Shown: positions 18,132-24,810 of the stretch, in pieces
How positions within the stretch are numbered: the first letter of the stretch is position 1
How the letters are laid out: the number at the start of each line of letters is the position of its first letter
NCBI GenBank assembly: GCA_031550525.1
Contig: JAVBON010000033.1
Coordinates: 1 to 35,198 of the forward strand
Length of the DNA: 35,198 bases
DNA from: WRHT01 sp031550525
GTDB lineage: Bacteria > Desulfobacterota > Desulfovibrionia > Desulfovibrionales > Desulfovibrionaceae
Reading direction: 5' to 3'
Made by a program: the position numbers and the translations under genes
Notes under the pieces: generated by a model
The model's database searches: none
Told to the model about the DNA's origin: nothing
The model's input: only the letters and a program-made list of their open reading frames with translations

Positions 18132-18274
18132 TTGTGTCGACATTCAGGCGCTTTTTTCCTCTGTCTGCGTCAGCAAGGCTTTGCCCCTCAGTCGAATACC
18201 GTAAGAGTATACTCTTTCGGTTCAAAGCCTTGCTTCCTTGCCAGAGAACAAAATCACTCTGAATGTCGGCACAA
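18132..18274 (+). repeat. Repeat E, copy 1 (structured element with sequence-variable closing stem)
   Basis: Closing stem TTGTGTCGACATTCAG (18132-18147) with CTGAATGTCGGCACAA (18259-18274): 16 pairs including one G-T. Inner stem CTCTG (18159-18163) with CAGAG (18242-18246). Third stem AGCAAGGCTTTG (18172-18183) with CAAAGCCTTGCT (18223-18234), 12 perfect pairs. The apical region is ATACCGTAAGAGTAT. Conserved single-stranded patches TGCGTCA, TTCCTTG and GAACAAAA are shared with E2 and E3. It ends one base before the modA stop codon, so on the minus strand it forms the modA 3' region. Strand is given as the direction in which the three best copies read alike. Confidence 0.8.
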
Positions 18275-18275
18275 C

Positions 18276-19031
18276 CTAAGGCTTGCTGAAGCCGTATTTT
18301 GCCAAAATATCCTGTCCAGCGGGGCTGAGTACGAAGTCCACAAACTTTTGGGCTTCCTTTTTGTTTTTGGAGCCTTCCAGCACGGCTATGGGGTAGAGCA
18401 CGGGGGTTTTGCCTTGCAAAGTTTCCACCGTTTTTATTTTTCCGCCAGCCTGTTTGGCGTCGGTGGCGTAAACAAAACCGGCCCGCACTTCGCCGCGCGA
18501 GACGTAATCAAGCACCTGGCGCACGCTTTCGCCCATAATTAGTTTGGGCTGCATGACGTTCCACAAATTTTTCATTTGCAGCACTTCTTTGGCATAGCGC
18601 CCGGCAGGCACGGAATCGGGGTTGCCTATGGCGATTTTGTCATACTTGGCCTGGGCGAGGTCTTCCACCTTTTTAAGGCTCATATCGCCGGCGGCGGGCG
18701 CAACCAGCACCAGCGCGTTGGCCGCGAAATTTTTGCGGCTGCCTTGCAGCAGGAAATTCTGCGCGGCGGCTTTATCCATGGTGGCCTGATCGGCGGCGGC
18801 AAAAACGTCAACCGGCGCTCCGGTTTCAATCTGTTTAAGCAGGGGGTTGGAGGCGGCAAAGTTGGTTACAACCTTGGCGCCGGGGTTGTTTTTTTCAAAA
18901 GCCTCTTTCACCTCCGTAAAGGCGTTGGTCAGGCTGGCAGCGGCCGACACGGTAATTTCAGCGGCCTGCGCCGGCAAAGACACGGCCAGATAAAAAGCCA
19001 GAACCAGACTGGGCAGCAATACTTTTTTCAT
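18276..19031 (-). CDS. modA: Molybdate/tungstate-binding periplasmic protein ModA
   Basis: The solute-binding component of the ModABC importer, delivering molybdate (or tungstate) to the inner-membrane complex. 251 aa with a signal peptide (residues 1 to about 23, ending LPAQAAE). Family motifs: ITVSAAASLTNAFTEV, the oxyanion-binding NFAASNPLLKQIETGAPVDVFAAADQATMD, IGNPDSVPAGRYAKEVL, and FVDFVLSPAGQDILAKYGF near the end. A GGGAAG ribosome binding site precedes the ATG. It is divergent from tunR with a palindrome between. modB and modC do not follow: the 3' end meets repeat E1 and no permease or ATPase gene occurs in this window, so they must be elsewhere. Confidence 0.96.
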   Translation of the reverse strand: MKKVLLPSLVLAFYLAVSLPAQAAEITVSAAASLTNAFTEVKEAFEKNNPGAKVVTNFAASNPLLKQIETGAPVDVFAAADQATMDKAAAQNFLLQGSRKNFAANALVLVAPAAGDMSLKKVEDLAQAKYDKIAIGNPDSVPAGRYAKEVLQMKNLWNVMQPKLIMGESVRQVLDYVSRGEVRAGFVYATDAKQAGGKIKTVETLQGKTPVLYPIAVLEGSKNKKEAQKFVDFVLSPAGQDILAKYGFSKP

Positions 19032-19073
19032 GTTTCTTCCCTTGAATTTAAGTGCTTGGCAATTGAATGAATT

Positions 19074-19089
19074 ATGCTAATAATAGCAT
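19074..19089. promoter_or_regulatory. Palindrome between modA and tunR, candidate TunR operator
   Basis: ATGCTA-ATAA-TAGCAT, a perfect 6-bp inverted repeat inside a wider partial one (AATTATGCTA...TAGCATCATAATT, 19070-19096). It lies 43 bp before the modA start and about 140 bp before tunR. TunR proteins of sulfate reducers are known to bind a motif of about 30 bp upstream of modA and to activate it; that this palindrome is that site is inference. Confidence 0.5.
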
Positions 19090-19231
19090 CATAATTTGCT
19101 ACATCCTTTCAGTTTTAATGGCAAACTTGTCACGCTTGCCGCAACATGCGTGACTTTTTAAAATGTTATGGCGTGTCGGCCTTTTTATCGGTTATTGTCG
19201 GATATTGTTGTTTACGGAATACGGTAATGCC

Positions 19232-20368
19232 ATGGGTAAGAATATTGCTTCGTTTATAAATGAGGCCGACGAGAGCGAGTTGCGGCTTTTGCTGCGCACT
19301 GTGGAAAAAAAGCTTATGCGCCTGGGCAAACCCTCTGGCGAGAGCCTGGCGGACCTGGAAGGCCAGGGCGATGCCGCGCGTTGCCTCAGCGCCGAGCAGC
19401 TTAGGCAGGCCACGGGCAGCTTTGCCGAGTGGTTAGCCGCCGCCCGCTCCCCAGCCCAAAAACGCTCGCGCGGGCGTATCTGGCTGGCTTTTTTGCTTAT
19501 ACGCCACGGGGCTTTGCGCCTTGGCGAGGTGCTGGCCCTTGACGATAACAGCGATATTGACGCCGCTGCCGGAACCTTGCGGGTGCAAGGCGCATACCCC
19601 CGTGCCGTGCATTTACCGGCCGACGTAATGCGCGAGATTGCGGCCTTGATAGACTCCCCCATGTTTTACAGCCTGCGCGGCGGTATTCTGGCCGTGGACC
19701 AAGGCTACCTGCGCCGCAAGTTTTACGAGCGGGCCGCCGCCTGCGGGCTGCCCAAAGATTTGCTCAACCCGCGCATACTCAGGCACTCGCGCGGTATGGA
19801 GCTTTTGAACGGCGGCGTGCCGCTCAAGGCCGTGCAGGCCTTTATGGGGCGAAACGAGCGCGAGCAGTTGGGCCTGGGCGGGTTTTCGTCCGAAACTTCA
19901 AAACGCGTCATGCTGCAATACCTTACAAAAGAGGTAAAAATGAGAACCAGCGCCAGAAACGTGTTTATGGGCAAAGTAATTAGTGCCAAAGAAGACGGCC
20001 TGCTGGTGGAAGTGGGGCTGGAGACCCTCTCCGGCCTTGAAATCGTCGCCGTAATTACCGAAGAAAGCTTCAAAAACCTGAAGGTCGCCAAAGGCGGCCT
20101 CATTACCGCCACAGTAAAAGCGCCGCAGGTCATACTGACCGAAGCGGACAAATCCCTCAAAACCAGCGCGCGTAACAAGTTTTCCGGCCTTGTCTCCGAA
20201 GTGAAAAGCTCCAGCATAGCCTCCGAAGTGCTGGTGGACCTTTACGAGGGCAGCAAGGCCTGCGCCCTTGTAACCAACGAAAGCGTAAACAAACTCGGCC
20301 TCAAGCCCGGCAAGGAAATAATAGTGATGTTCAAAGCCTTTTCCGTGGTGCTGAATGCCGAGAATTAG
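19232..20368 (+). CDS. tunR: TunR-type tungstate/molybdate-responsive regulator (recombinase-like domain plus two Mop domains)
   Basis: A transcription factor of sulfate reducers whose DNA-binding part derives from XerC/D recombinases and whose sensor part resembles ModE. With the ATG at 19232 it has 378 aa; an in-frame ATG at 19163 would add 23 residues and is less likely. Residues about 65-235 show the recombinase fold: RHGALRLGEVLAL (R96 kept) and RILRHSRGMELLNGGVPLKAVQAFMGRNE, where R184 is kept. Two usual catalytic histidines are Arg, and no nucleophilic Tyr follows, so strand exchange is not expected. Two Mop domains follow (about 238-305 and 308-376), both starting TSARN. In Desulfovibrio vulgaris TunR activates modA and modBC, and tungstate diminishes this activation. 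Its position divergent from modA fits that role. Confidence 0.92.
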   Translation: MGKNIASFINEADESELRLLLRTVEKKLMRLGKPSGESLADLEGQGDAARCLSAEQLRQATGSFAEWLAAARSPAQKRSRGRIWLAFLLIRHGALRLGEVLALDDNSDIDAAAGTLRVQGAYPRAVHLPADVMREIAALIDSPMFYSLRGGILAVDQGYLRRKFYERAAACGLPKDLLNPRILRHSRGMELLNGGVPLKAVQAFMGRNEREQLGLGGFSSETSKRVMLQYLTKEVKMRTSARNVFMGKVISAKEDGLLVEVGLETLSGLEIVAVITEESFKNLKVAKGGLITATVKAPQVILTEADKSLKTSARNKFSGLVSEVKSSSIASEVLVDLYEGSKACALVTNESVNKLGLKPGKEIIVMFKAFSVVLNAEN

Positions 20369-20401
20369 GGTGGAACCAGACTTGAACTTGTATAAAGACA
20401 T

Positions 20402-20452
20402 AGTGGATGAAGCCAGCGCTCATAAATCTGGCTTCACCCTCCATGCCTTCCA
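20402..20452. repeat. Repeat B end forming a hairpin after tunR
   Basis: TGAAGCCAG (20408-20416) pairs with CTGGCTTCA (20428-20436). The flanks CATAGTGGATGAAGCCAG and AAATCTGGCTTCACCC are B ends in opposite directions, as if two B ends were fused head to head. It may serve as the tunR 3' hairpin, but it has no T-run. Confidence 0.6.
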
Positions 20453-20477
20453 CCCGTGTTATTTTTCGGCCCGGGCC

Positions 20478-20506
20478 TTGCCATGCCTGGCAATAAAAAA
20501 TAGTAT
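20478..20506 (+). promoter_or_regulatory. Candidate promoter of the EVE-slyX-aro operon
   Basis: TTGCCA (20478-20483), 17 nt, then TAGTAT (20501-20506), 31 nt before the EVE-protein ATG. Both hexamers are close to the sigma70 consensus. Confidence 0.5.
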
Positions 20507-20537
20507 CTTTATTATTCTTGCAGTTTAAGGAGCGAGC

Positions 20538-21005
20538 ATGGCCGGTTACTGGCTGCTTAAAACCGAACCAGGGTGTTTTTCCATTGACGATCTTGCGGCC
20601 TCTCCGGGCGGCACCAGCATGTGGGACGGGGTGCGCAATTACCAGGCGCGCAATTTTTTGCGTAACAGCATGCGCGTGGGTGATATGGCGCTGTTTTACC
20701 ATTCCGTCACCAATCCGGCTGTGGCAGGCTTGGCCGAAATAACCAGCCCGCCTTACCCCGACCCCACGCAATGGGACATGGAGGCACGGCACTTCGACCC
20801 TGCCTCGCCGCACGACAACCCGCGCTGGTATGTGGTGGATGTAACCTTCAGGGCCAAGTTCAAAACGCCCTTGCCCCTGTCTTTGCTGCGCGAGGTGCCG
20901 GAACTGGCCGGTATGGAGCTTTTGCGCCGGGGCAGCCGCCTTTCGGTGCAGCCCGTGAGCGAGAGTGAATATAAAATCATACTAAAATTGGCGGGCCAGG
21001 TTTAA
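20538..21005 (+). CDS. EVE-domain protein (THYN1-like)
   Basis: 155 aa forming a single EVE domain of the PUA-like group, which binds modified bases in DNA or RNA. Characteristic segments: YWLLKTEPGCFSIDDL at the start, WDGVRNYQARNFLRNSMRVGDMALFYHS, GLAEITSPPYPDPTQWD, and PRWYVVDVTFRAKFKTPLPL, with GMELLRRGSRLSVQPVSESEY near the end. Stand-alone bacterial EVE proteins are conserved but their ligand is mostly not known. A strong AAGGAG precedes the ATG. The stop codon abuts the slyX ATG with no gap, so the two are co-translated. Confidence 0.93.
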   Translation: MAGYWLLKTEPGCFSIDDLAASPGGTSMWDGVRNYQARNFLRNSMRVGDMALFYHSVTNPAVAGLAEITSPPYPDPTQWDMEARHFDPASPHDNPRWYVVDVTFRAKFKTPLPLSLLREVPELAGMELLRRGSRLSVQPVSESEYKIILKLAGQV

Positions 21006-21230
21006 ATGAATATTGAAGAACGCATTACCAGACTTGAAGAAGATCTGGTTTTTCAGGAGCGCAGGCAAGAGGCCCTTAATGAGGCGCTGCTGCAACAGCA
21101 GAAGCAGATGGACCGCCTGGAAAACGCCCTAAGGCAGCAGGCCGCCAAACTGGCCCAAGCCCTTGACGCCCTGGACGGCTTTGGCAAAAACGGCGGCCCG
21201 GCTGATGATAAACCGCCGCATTATCTATAA
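21006..21230 (+). CDS. slyX: SlyX-like small coiled-coil protein
   Basis: 74 aa, mostly one amphipathic helix (IEERITRLEEDLVFQERRQEALNEALL...) and ending KPPHYL, the proline-His-Tyr tail typical of SlyX. The cellular role of SlyX is not established. It starts on the base after the EVE-protein stop and has no separate promoter; the dehydroquinate synthase gene follows 63 bp later. Confidence 0.85.
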   Translation: MNIEERITRLEEDLVFQERRQEALNEALLQQQKQMDRLENALRQQAAKLAQALDALDGFGKNGGPADDKPPHYL

Positions 21231-21293
21231 ATTTAGCGGGCGGGCGCTATGGCGTCCTTACGGGCCGTATGCCGTAAAATACAAAGGTGCATA

Positions 21294-22301
21294 ATGCCGC
21301 AAGTTTTTTTCTGGGCGCGCGAGTACGCCAAAAATGATATAACCCGAGCCTTGGAGGCAGGGGTGGACGGGCTTGTCGTGCCCTCGGCCCACGCTGCCGA
21401 AGCCGCCGCCCTAAGCCGCGCGCCGGTGTATGCTCCGGGTGATTTTGTTTTTATGCGTCTGCAAGGCAAGGCGGACGAAGCCAAAGCCGCCGCCGCCCTT
21501 GCCGCCGGGCGCAACGTTGTGCTTGAGAGCGGCTGGCAGGTTATACCGGTGGAAAATTTACTGGCCGCCAGAGACCCCAAACCTGCGCACGGCACCCCTT
21601 TTACGGGCATTTTGGCTCTGGAGGTCTCCAGCGCTGACGAGGCCAGGCTCGCCTCCGGCATACTTGAGCGCGGCGTGCCGCTATTGCTGGTTTCCGCCGC
21701 CGGGTTGGGCCAGATTGAGCAAATTGTGCGGGAATGGCGCTATACCCCGCCGTCTTTGCAACTGGCCGAGGCTGAAATTGTGGAGGTATACCGGGCGGGT
21801 CTTGGCCACCGCGTCTGCGTCGATACCCTCTCCATTCTGAAAAACGGGCAGGGCATGCTGGCGGGCAACTCCCCCTCCTTCACCTTTCTGGTACAGGCCG
21901 AGACTGGCCATAATGAATACGTGGCCGCCCGTCCCTTCCGCATCAACGCCGGGGCCGTGCATTCCTACACCCTGCTCCCGCGCGACCTCACCTGCTACCT
22001 TGAAGAATTGCAGCCCGCTGCGGAGGTTTTGATTGTCGATGCCCAAGGCCTTTGCCGCATTGCCGCAGTCGGGCGCATAAAAATAGAACAGCGCCCCATG
22101 CTCATGATCAAAGCCCGCCACCACAATGGGCAGGAAGGCACAATCTTTTTGCAGGATGCAGAAACCGTCCGCCTTACGGCCTCAAACGGCCAGCCCTTAA
22201 GCGTCGCAACCTTGCAGCCCGGCGGCAAAGTGCTCTGTCATCTCGATTCCGCCGGGCGGCACTTCGGCATGCGCATACAAGAAGACATCAAGGAAGGTTA
22301 A
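21294..22301 (+). CDS. 3-dehydroquinate synthase II (AroB', archaeal type)
   Basis: Converts 2-amino-3,7-dideoxy-D-threo-hept-6-ulosonate to 3-dehydroquinate using NAD, replacing the classical AroB step of the shikimate pathway. The ATG at 21294 (preceded by AAAGGTG) gives 335 aa, the family length. Recognisable parts: VFFWAREYAKNDITRALEAGVDG at the start, RVCVDTLSILKNGQGMLAGNSPSFTFLVQAET, AARPFRINAGAVHSYTLL, and the C-terminal GRIKIEQRPMLMIKARH. In Desulfovibrio this gene usually follows the partner aldolase (AroA') and precedes pheA and aroA. Here the aldolase gene is not adjacent and slyX stands upstream instead. Two bases separate its stop from the chorismate mutase start. Confidence 0.94.
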   Translation: MPQVFFWAREYAKNDITRALEAGVDGLVVPSAHAAEAAALSRAPVYAPGDFVFMRLQGKADEAKAAAALAAGRNVVLESGWQVIPVENLLAARDPKPAHGTPFTGILALEVSSADEARLASGILERGVPLLLVSAAGLGQIEQIVREWRYTPPSLQLAEAEIVEVYRAGLGHRVCVDTLSILKNGQGMLAGNSPSFTFLVQAETGHNEYVAARPFRINAGAVHSYTLLPRDLTCYLEELQPAAEVLIVDAQGLCRIAAVGRIKIEQRPMLMIKARHHNGQEGTIFLQDAETVRLTASNGQPLSVATLQPGGKVLCHLDSAGRHFGMRIQEDIKEG

Positions 22302-22303
22302 GT

Positions 22304-22600
22304 ATGCCCTCAAGCCAAAACAGCGGACCCGAAGCGCTGGATGCCCTGCGCGCCTCCATTAACCACCTGGACCAGCAACTGCTGGGGCTGCTCAACCTGC
22401 GCACCGGATTGATACTGAAAGTGGGCGAAATAAAAAAACAGGCCGCCCTCGCCATACATGTGCCCGAACGCGAAGAAGAAATACTCCACCGCCTGGAAAT
22501 GACCAACCACGGCCCCCTGCAAAACCAGCACCTGCGCGCCATATACACCGAAATTTTCGCGGCCTCGCGCGACTTGCAGGAAGAGTTGCGGAAGAAATAG
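22304..22600 (+). CDS. Stand-alone chorismate mutase (AroQ type; PheA without its dehydratase domain)
   Basis: Rearranges chorismate to prephenate. 98 aa covering just one AroQ helical domain: ALDALRASINHLDQQLLGLLNLR..., with R16, R33, K44, R56, E57, S88 and Q92 at positions matching the catalytic set of E. coli chorismate mutase. It ends in SRDLQEELRKK, where the bifunctional P-protein of relatives continues into prephenate dehydratase (normally a VAYLGPEGT-type start). No dehydratase sequence is seen downstream, which is repeat A2. So this is either a domain-sized gene or a truncated pheA; the clean stop and intact active site favour a functional mutase. Confidence 0.88.
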   Translation: MPSSQNSGPEALDALRASINHLDQQLLGLLNLRTGLILKVGEIKKQAALAIHVPEREEEILHRLEMTNHGPLQNQHLRAIYTEIFAASRDLQEELRKK

Positions 22601-22606
22601 TATGCT

Positions 22607-22716
22607 TGCGGCTTGCGCCGCGCAGGTAATGCCTCCGGCGGCCGGGGGGAGGGGAGGTTGCCCCCTCCCCCCGGACCCCTCTCTCCCACCAGGGAGCGGC
22701 GGCTCCATGGACCAGC
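22607..22716 (+). repeat. Repeat family A, copy 2
   Basis: Starts 6 nt after the chorismate mutase stop: GCGGCTTGCGCCGCGC, GCCTCCGGCGGCCGGGGGG, a hairpin closed by CCCCTCCCCCCGG, then CCACCAGGGAGCGGCGGCTCC. The last block corresponds to the CCAGGGGCTTGCGGCCCCTGG hairpin next to copy 3. It has the same order as copies 1, 3 and 4. Confidence 0.8.
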
Positions 22717-22769
22717 GAAGGGGTTATATTGGTGGGTTGTGCCGGTAAGCTAGGTTGTTAGCCATTACT

Positions 22770-22797
22770 TTGAAATTGGGCTTGCTGGTTGGATAAT
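22770..22797 (+). promoter_or_regulatory. Candidate aroA promoter
   Basis: TTGAAA (22770-22775), 16 nt, then GATAAT (22792-22797), in an AT-rich stretch after repeat A2. It would give an aroA leader of more than 200 nt. Confidence 0.4.
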
Positions 22798-22895
22798 GTT
22801 TGAGAGTTTTGTTACCATGAATCGTATTTTTTTATTAACGTAACTTATAACAACTAATTAAAAAGGTTTGGAGACAGGGGAGAAGATAGCCCGAC

Positions 22896-22976
22896 AATTC
22901 CGCAGGAAAACGGAATTGAACGGCGTAGCGAAGCGCAGCCGCCCCGAAGGGGTGAGCCGCAGGACGCGGCGAATCA
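22896..22976 (+). repeat. Repeat family D, copy 1, in the aroA leader
   Basis: Contains AATTCCG/CGGAATT, then GAAGCGCAGCCGC, CCCCGAAGGGG, and the stem GCCGC-aggac-GCGGC followed by GAATCAA. Copy 2 at 27799-27864 has GGCAC-atgac-GTGCC at the same place, so two base pairs differ and both stay paired. Confidence 0.7.
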
Positions 22977-22979
22977 AAG

Positions 22980-23019
22980 AGGAGGGGGAAGAACCTTTCC
23001 TCACAAGGCTCTTCCTCCT
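22980..23019 (+). promoter_or_regulatory. Leader hairpin before aroA enclosing an AGGAGG sequence
   Basis: AGGAGGGGGAAGA pairs with TCTTCCTCCT (23010-23019) with a small bulge. The only Shine-Dalgarno-like sequence in the leader is inside this stem and 50 nt from the ATG, while the bases next to the ATG are pyrimidine-rich. Confidence 0.4.
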
Positions 23020-23037
23020 GCTCTCCCGAATTCCACT

Positions 23038-24414
23038 ATGCTACAACAACTTACCACCATCAACGCGCCGGGCAGCAAGTCGCTTTCGCACAGGGCTCTG
23101 GCGTGCGCGGCTTTGGCGCGTGGCGAATCGTGGCTTACGGGTGTTTTGCGCAGTGACGACACCGCTCGTACCATGGAGGTGCTGGCGCTTTTGGGCGCTG
23201 GCTTTCATGAGGAGGGCGAGGCCCTTGTGGTGCGCGGGCTGGGCGCGGCTCCGGCTGGGGGTAATGAGCCTTTGCTGTGCGATATGGGCGAATCCGGCAC
23301 TTCCTGCCGTTTGCTTACGGCGCTGCTGGCGGCGGGGGAGGGCGAATTTGAGGTGCTGGGCGCGGGGCGCATGTACGAGCGCCCTATTGGCGGCCTGGTG
23401 GAGCCTTTGCGGCTGTTGGGCGCTGAAGTTGAGTATTTGGGCAGGCAGGGCTGCCCGCCTTTGCGTATAAAAACAGCGGGGCTTTCCAGCGGGCTTTTGC
23501 CGGGCGGGGTGCTGGCCGTAAGCGCGGAGGAATCCAGCCAGTACCTTTCAGGCTTTTTGCTGGCCGCGCCTTTTGTGCGGCAGGGCACGCGCCCGCTCAG
23601 GCTGATGTTGGGCGGCAACAGGGCCGTATCGTGGCCGTATGTGGGGCTGACCTTGCAGGTTATGAGGCATTTTGGGGTGGCGGCGCGGCTGGAGGAACTG
23701 CGGGCTGACGGCAACTGGGCCGAAGCCGAAAAGGATTTCAGAATGCTGGCCCTGCCGGGGCGTTTGCGTTTTGCGGTGCCTGAGGGCGGTTACACGGCTG
23801 CCAACTATCAGGTGGAAGGCGACTGGAGCAGCGCGTCTTATTTTTTGGCGGCCGGGGCCGTGGGTACGCGGCCGGTAACGGTAACGGGCCTGGAGCGGGA
23901 TTCGGCGCAGGGCGACAGAGTAATTTTGGATATTTTGCAAAAAATGGGCGCGGAGGTAAGCTGGGCAGGTAAGGCGGTTACGGTAAGCCCGCCTGCCAGA
24001 GGGCTATTTGGGACGGAAGTGGATTTGGGCGACGCGCCGGACCTTGCGCCAACGGTGCTGGCCGTGGCCGCGCATGCCTCGGGCGCTACCATAATACGTA
24101 ACGCCGAGCATTTGCGCTTTAAAGAGAGCGACAGAGCCGAGGCTTTGGCGCGTGAACTGCGCAAGGCCGGTTGTGTAACCATGCAAATGCCGGGCACGGT
24201 TGTGTTGGCCCCGCCGGAAAACGGGCTTAAGCCTCCGGCCGAGGAGACGGTGTTTTCCACTTACGGCGACCACCGCCTGGCTATGGCTTTTCATCTGCTT
24301 GGTCTGCCTTCGGGCCGTGGCGGGGGCTTTGAAGTGCGGCTGGATAATGCGGACTGCATAAGCAAGTCTTACCCCAAATTTCCGCAGGATTGGTCAAAGG
24401 TGCGGCCGCGTTAG
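23038..24414 (+). CDS. aroA: 3-phosphoshikimate 1-carboxyvinyltransferase (EPSP synthase)
   Basis: Transfers enolpyruvate from PEP to shikimate-3-phosphate, the sixth step to chorismate. 458 aa, slightly long for the family. Motifs in order: APGSKSLSHRALACAALA (K and R contact PEP and substrate), SDDTARTMEVLALLG, GESGTSCRLLTALL, SAEESSQYLSGFLLA, GDWSSASYFLAAGAV, PDLAPTVLAVAAHASG (catalytic Asp), RFKESDRAEALARELRKAG, TYGDHRLAMAFHLLG and CISKSYPKFPQDW. All are intact. The start at 23038 gives the usual N-terminus, but no Shine-Dalgarno sequence is adjacent. It is split from the upstream aro genes by 437 bp of repeats, whereas in relatives the genes are contiguous. The prephenate dehydrogenase gene that usually follows is absent here. 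Confidence 0.96.
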   Translation: MLQQLTTINAPGSKSLSHRALACAALARGESWLTGVLRSDDTARTMEVLALLGAGFHEEGEALVVRGLGAAPAGGNEPLLCDMGESGTSCRLLTALLAAGEGEFEVLGAGRMYERPIGGLVEPLRLLGAEVEYLGRQGCPPLRIKTAGLSSGLLPGGVLAVSAEESSQYLSGFLLAAPFVRQGTRPLRLMLGGNRAVSWPYVGLTLQVMRHFGVAARLEELRADGNWAEAEKDFRMLALPGRLRFAVPEGGYTAANYQVEGDWSSASYFLAAGAVGTRPVTVTGLERDSAQGDRVILDILQKMGAEVSWAGKAVTVSPPARGLFGTEVDLGDAPDLAPTVLAVAAHASGATIIRNAEHLRFKESDRAEALARELRKAGCVTMQMPGTVVLAPPENGLKPPAEETVFSTYGDHRLAMAFHLLGLPSGRGGGFEVRLDNADCISKSYPKFPQDWSKVRPR

Positions 24415-24415
24415 A

Positions 24416-24535
24416 GCATTTTAACTTTTAAAAAGTTAAAGTGCTTGTGGCCCCCCCCGAAGTGGACGCCCGCCCGCAAGCGAGCAGCGCAGCGTGCCTT
24501 TAGCAAAGCCTCTTCGGCTTTGCGTGTTGGCGCAA
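24416..24535 (+). repeat. Repeat family F, copy 1
   Basis: Starts right after the aroA stop with a hairpin GCATTTTAACTTTT...AAAAGTTAAAGTGC (24416-24444), then AGCAGCGCAGCGTGCCTTTAG and CAAAGCC-tcttc-GGCTTTG. Copy 2 at 29267 has the same order. The first hairpin may act as the aroA 3' end, but no T-run follows. Confidence 0.65.
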
Positions 24536-24625
24536 CAGGCTTTTTGCCTGGCGCGGGCCGCGCCTGCTCTGGACAGCGCCAGAAAATTTTTTTTATTGCC
24601 AGAGGGCAAAAATCCCAGTTGTGTT
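24532..24625 (+). repeat. Repeat E, degenerate short copy
   Basis: The outer stem has CAAC, GG and TTTTTGCC facing GGCAAAAA, CC and GTTG. The right part ATTGCCAGAGGGCAAAAATC matches the conserved right end of E2 (CCTTGGCAGAGAACAAAAATC). The inner apical motif is missing. Together with F1 and the following non-coding bases it fills the aroA-kdsB gap (24415-24810); nothing else is recognised there. Confidence 0.5.
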
Positions 24626-24810
24626 AACGCGCTACAGTCCGCGTTGTCATCCGGCACAAAGGCCAACATAACTGTATTGTTTGGGAGTGGGCGGTGTTAT
24701 TGACTATATGCGCGTTCTTGCCTGCTCCGCCGGAGTAGTGTATTGCACGAAACCGCGTTGATATTTGGTTTTTTTGCGATAAAATTTAATATCGTGCATG
24801 AGGCGCTTTT

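Noticed and set aside
18132..18274. Element E as a CRISPR repeat, attC site or tRNA-like gene
   Set aside because: Copies are kilobases apart without spacers, core RYYYAAC/GTTRRRY boxes are not at the ends, and no cloverleaf with TTC loop or anticodon stem can be drawn.
19163..19231. Upstream ATG for tunR
   Set aside because: It would add 23 residues with no match to the recombinase-like domain; the start at 19232 gives the normal N-terminus, though neither has a strong ribosome binding site.
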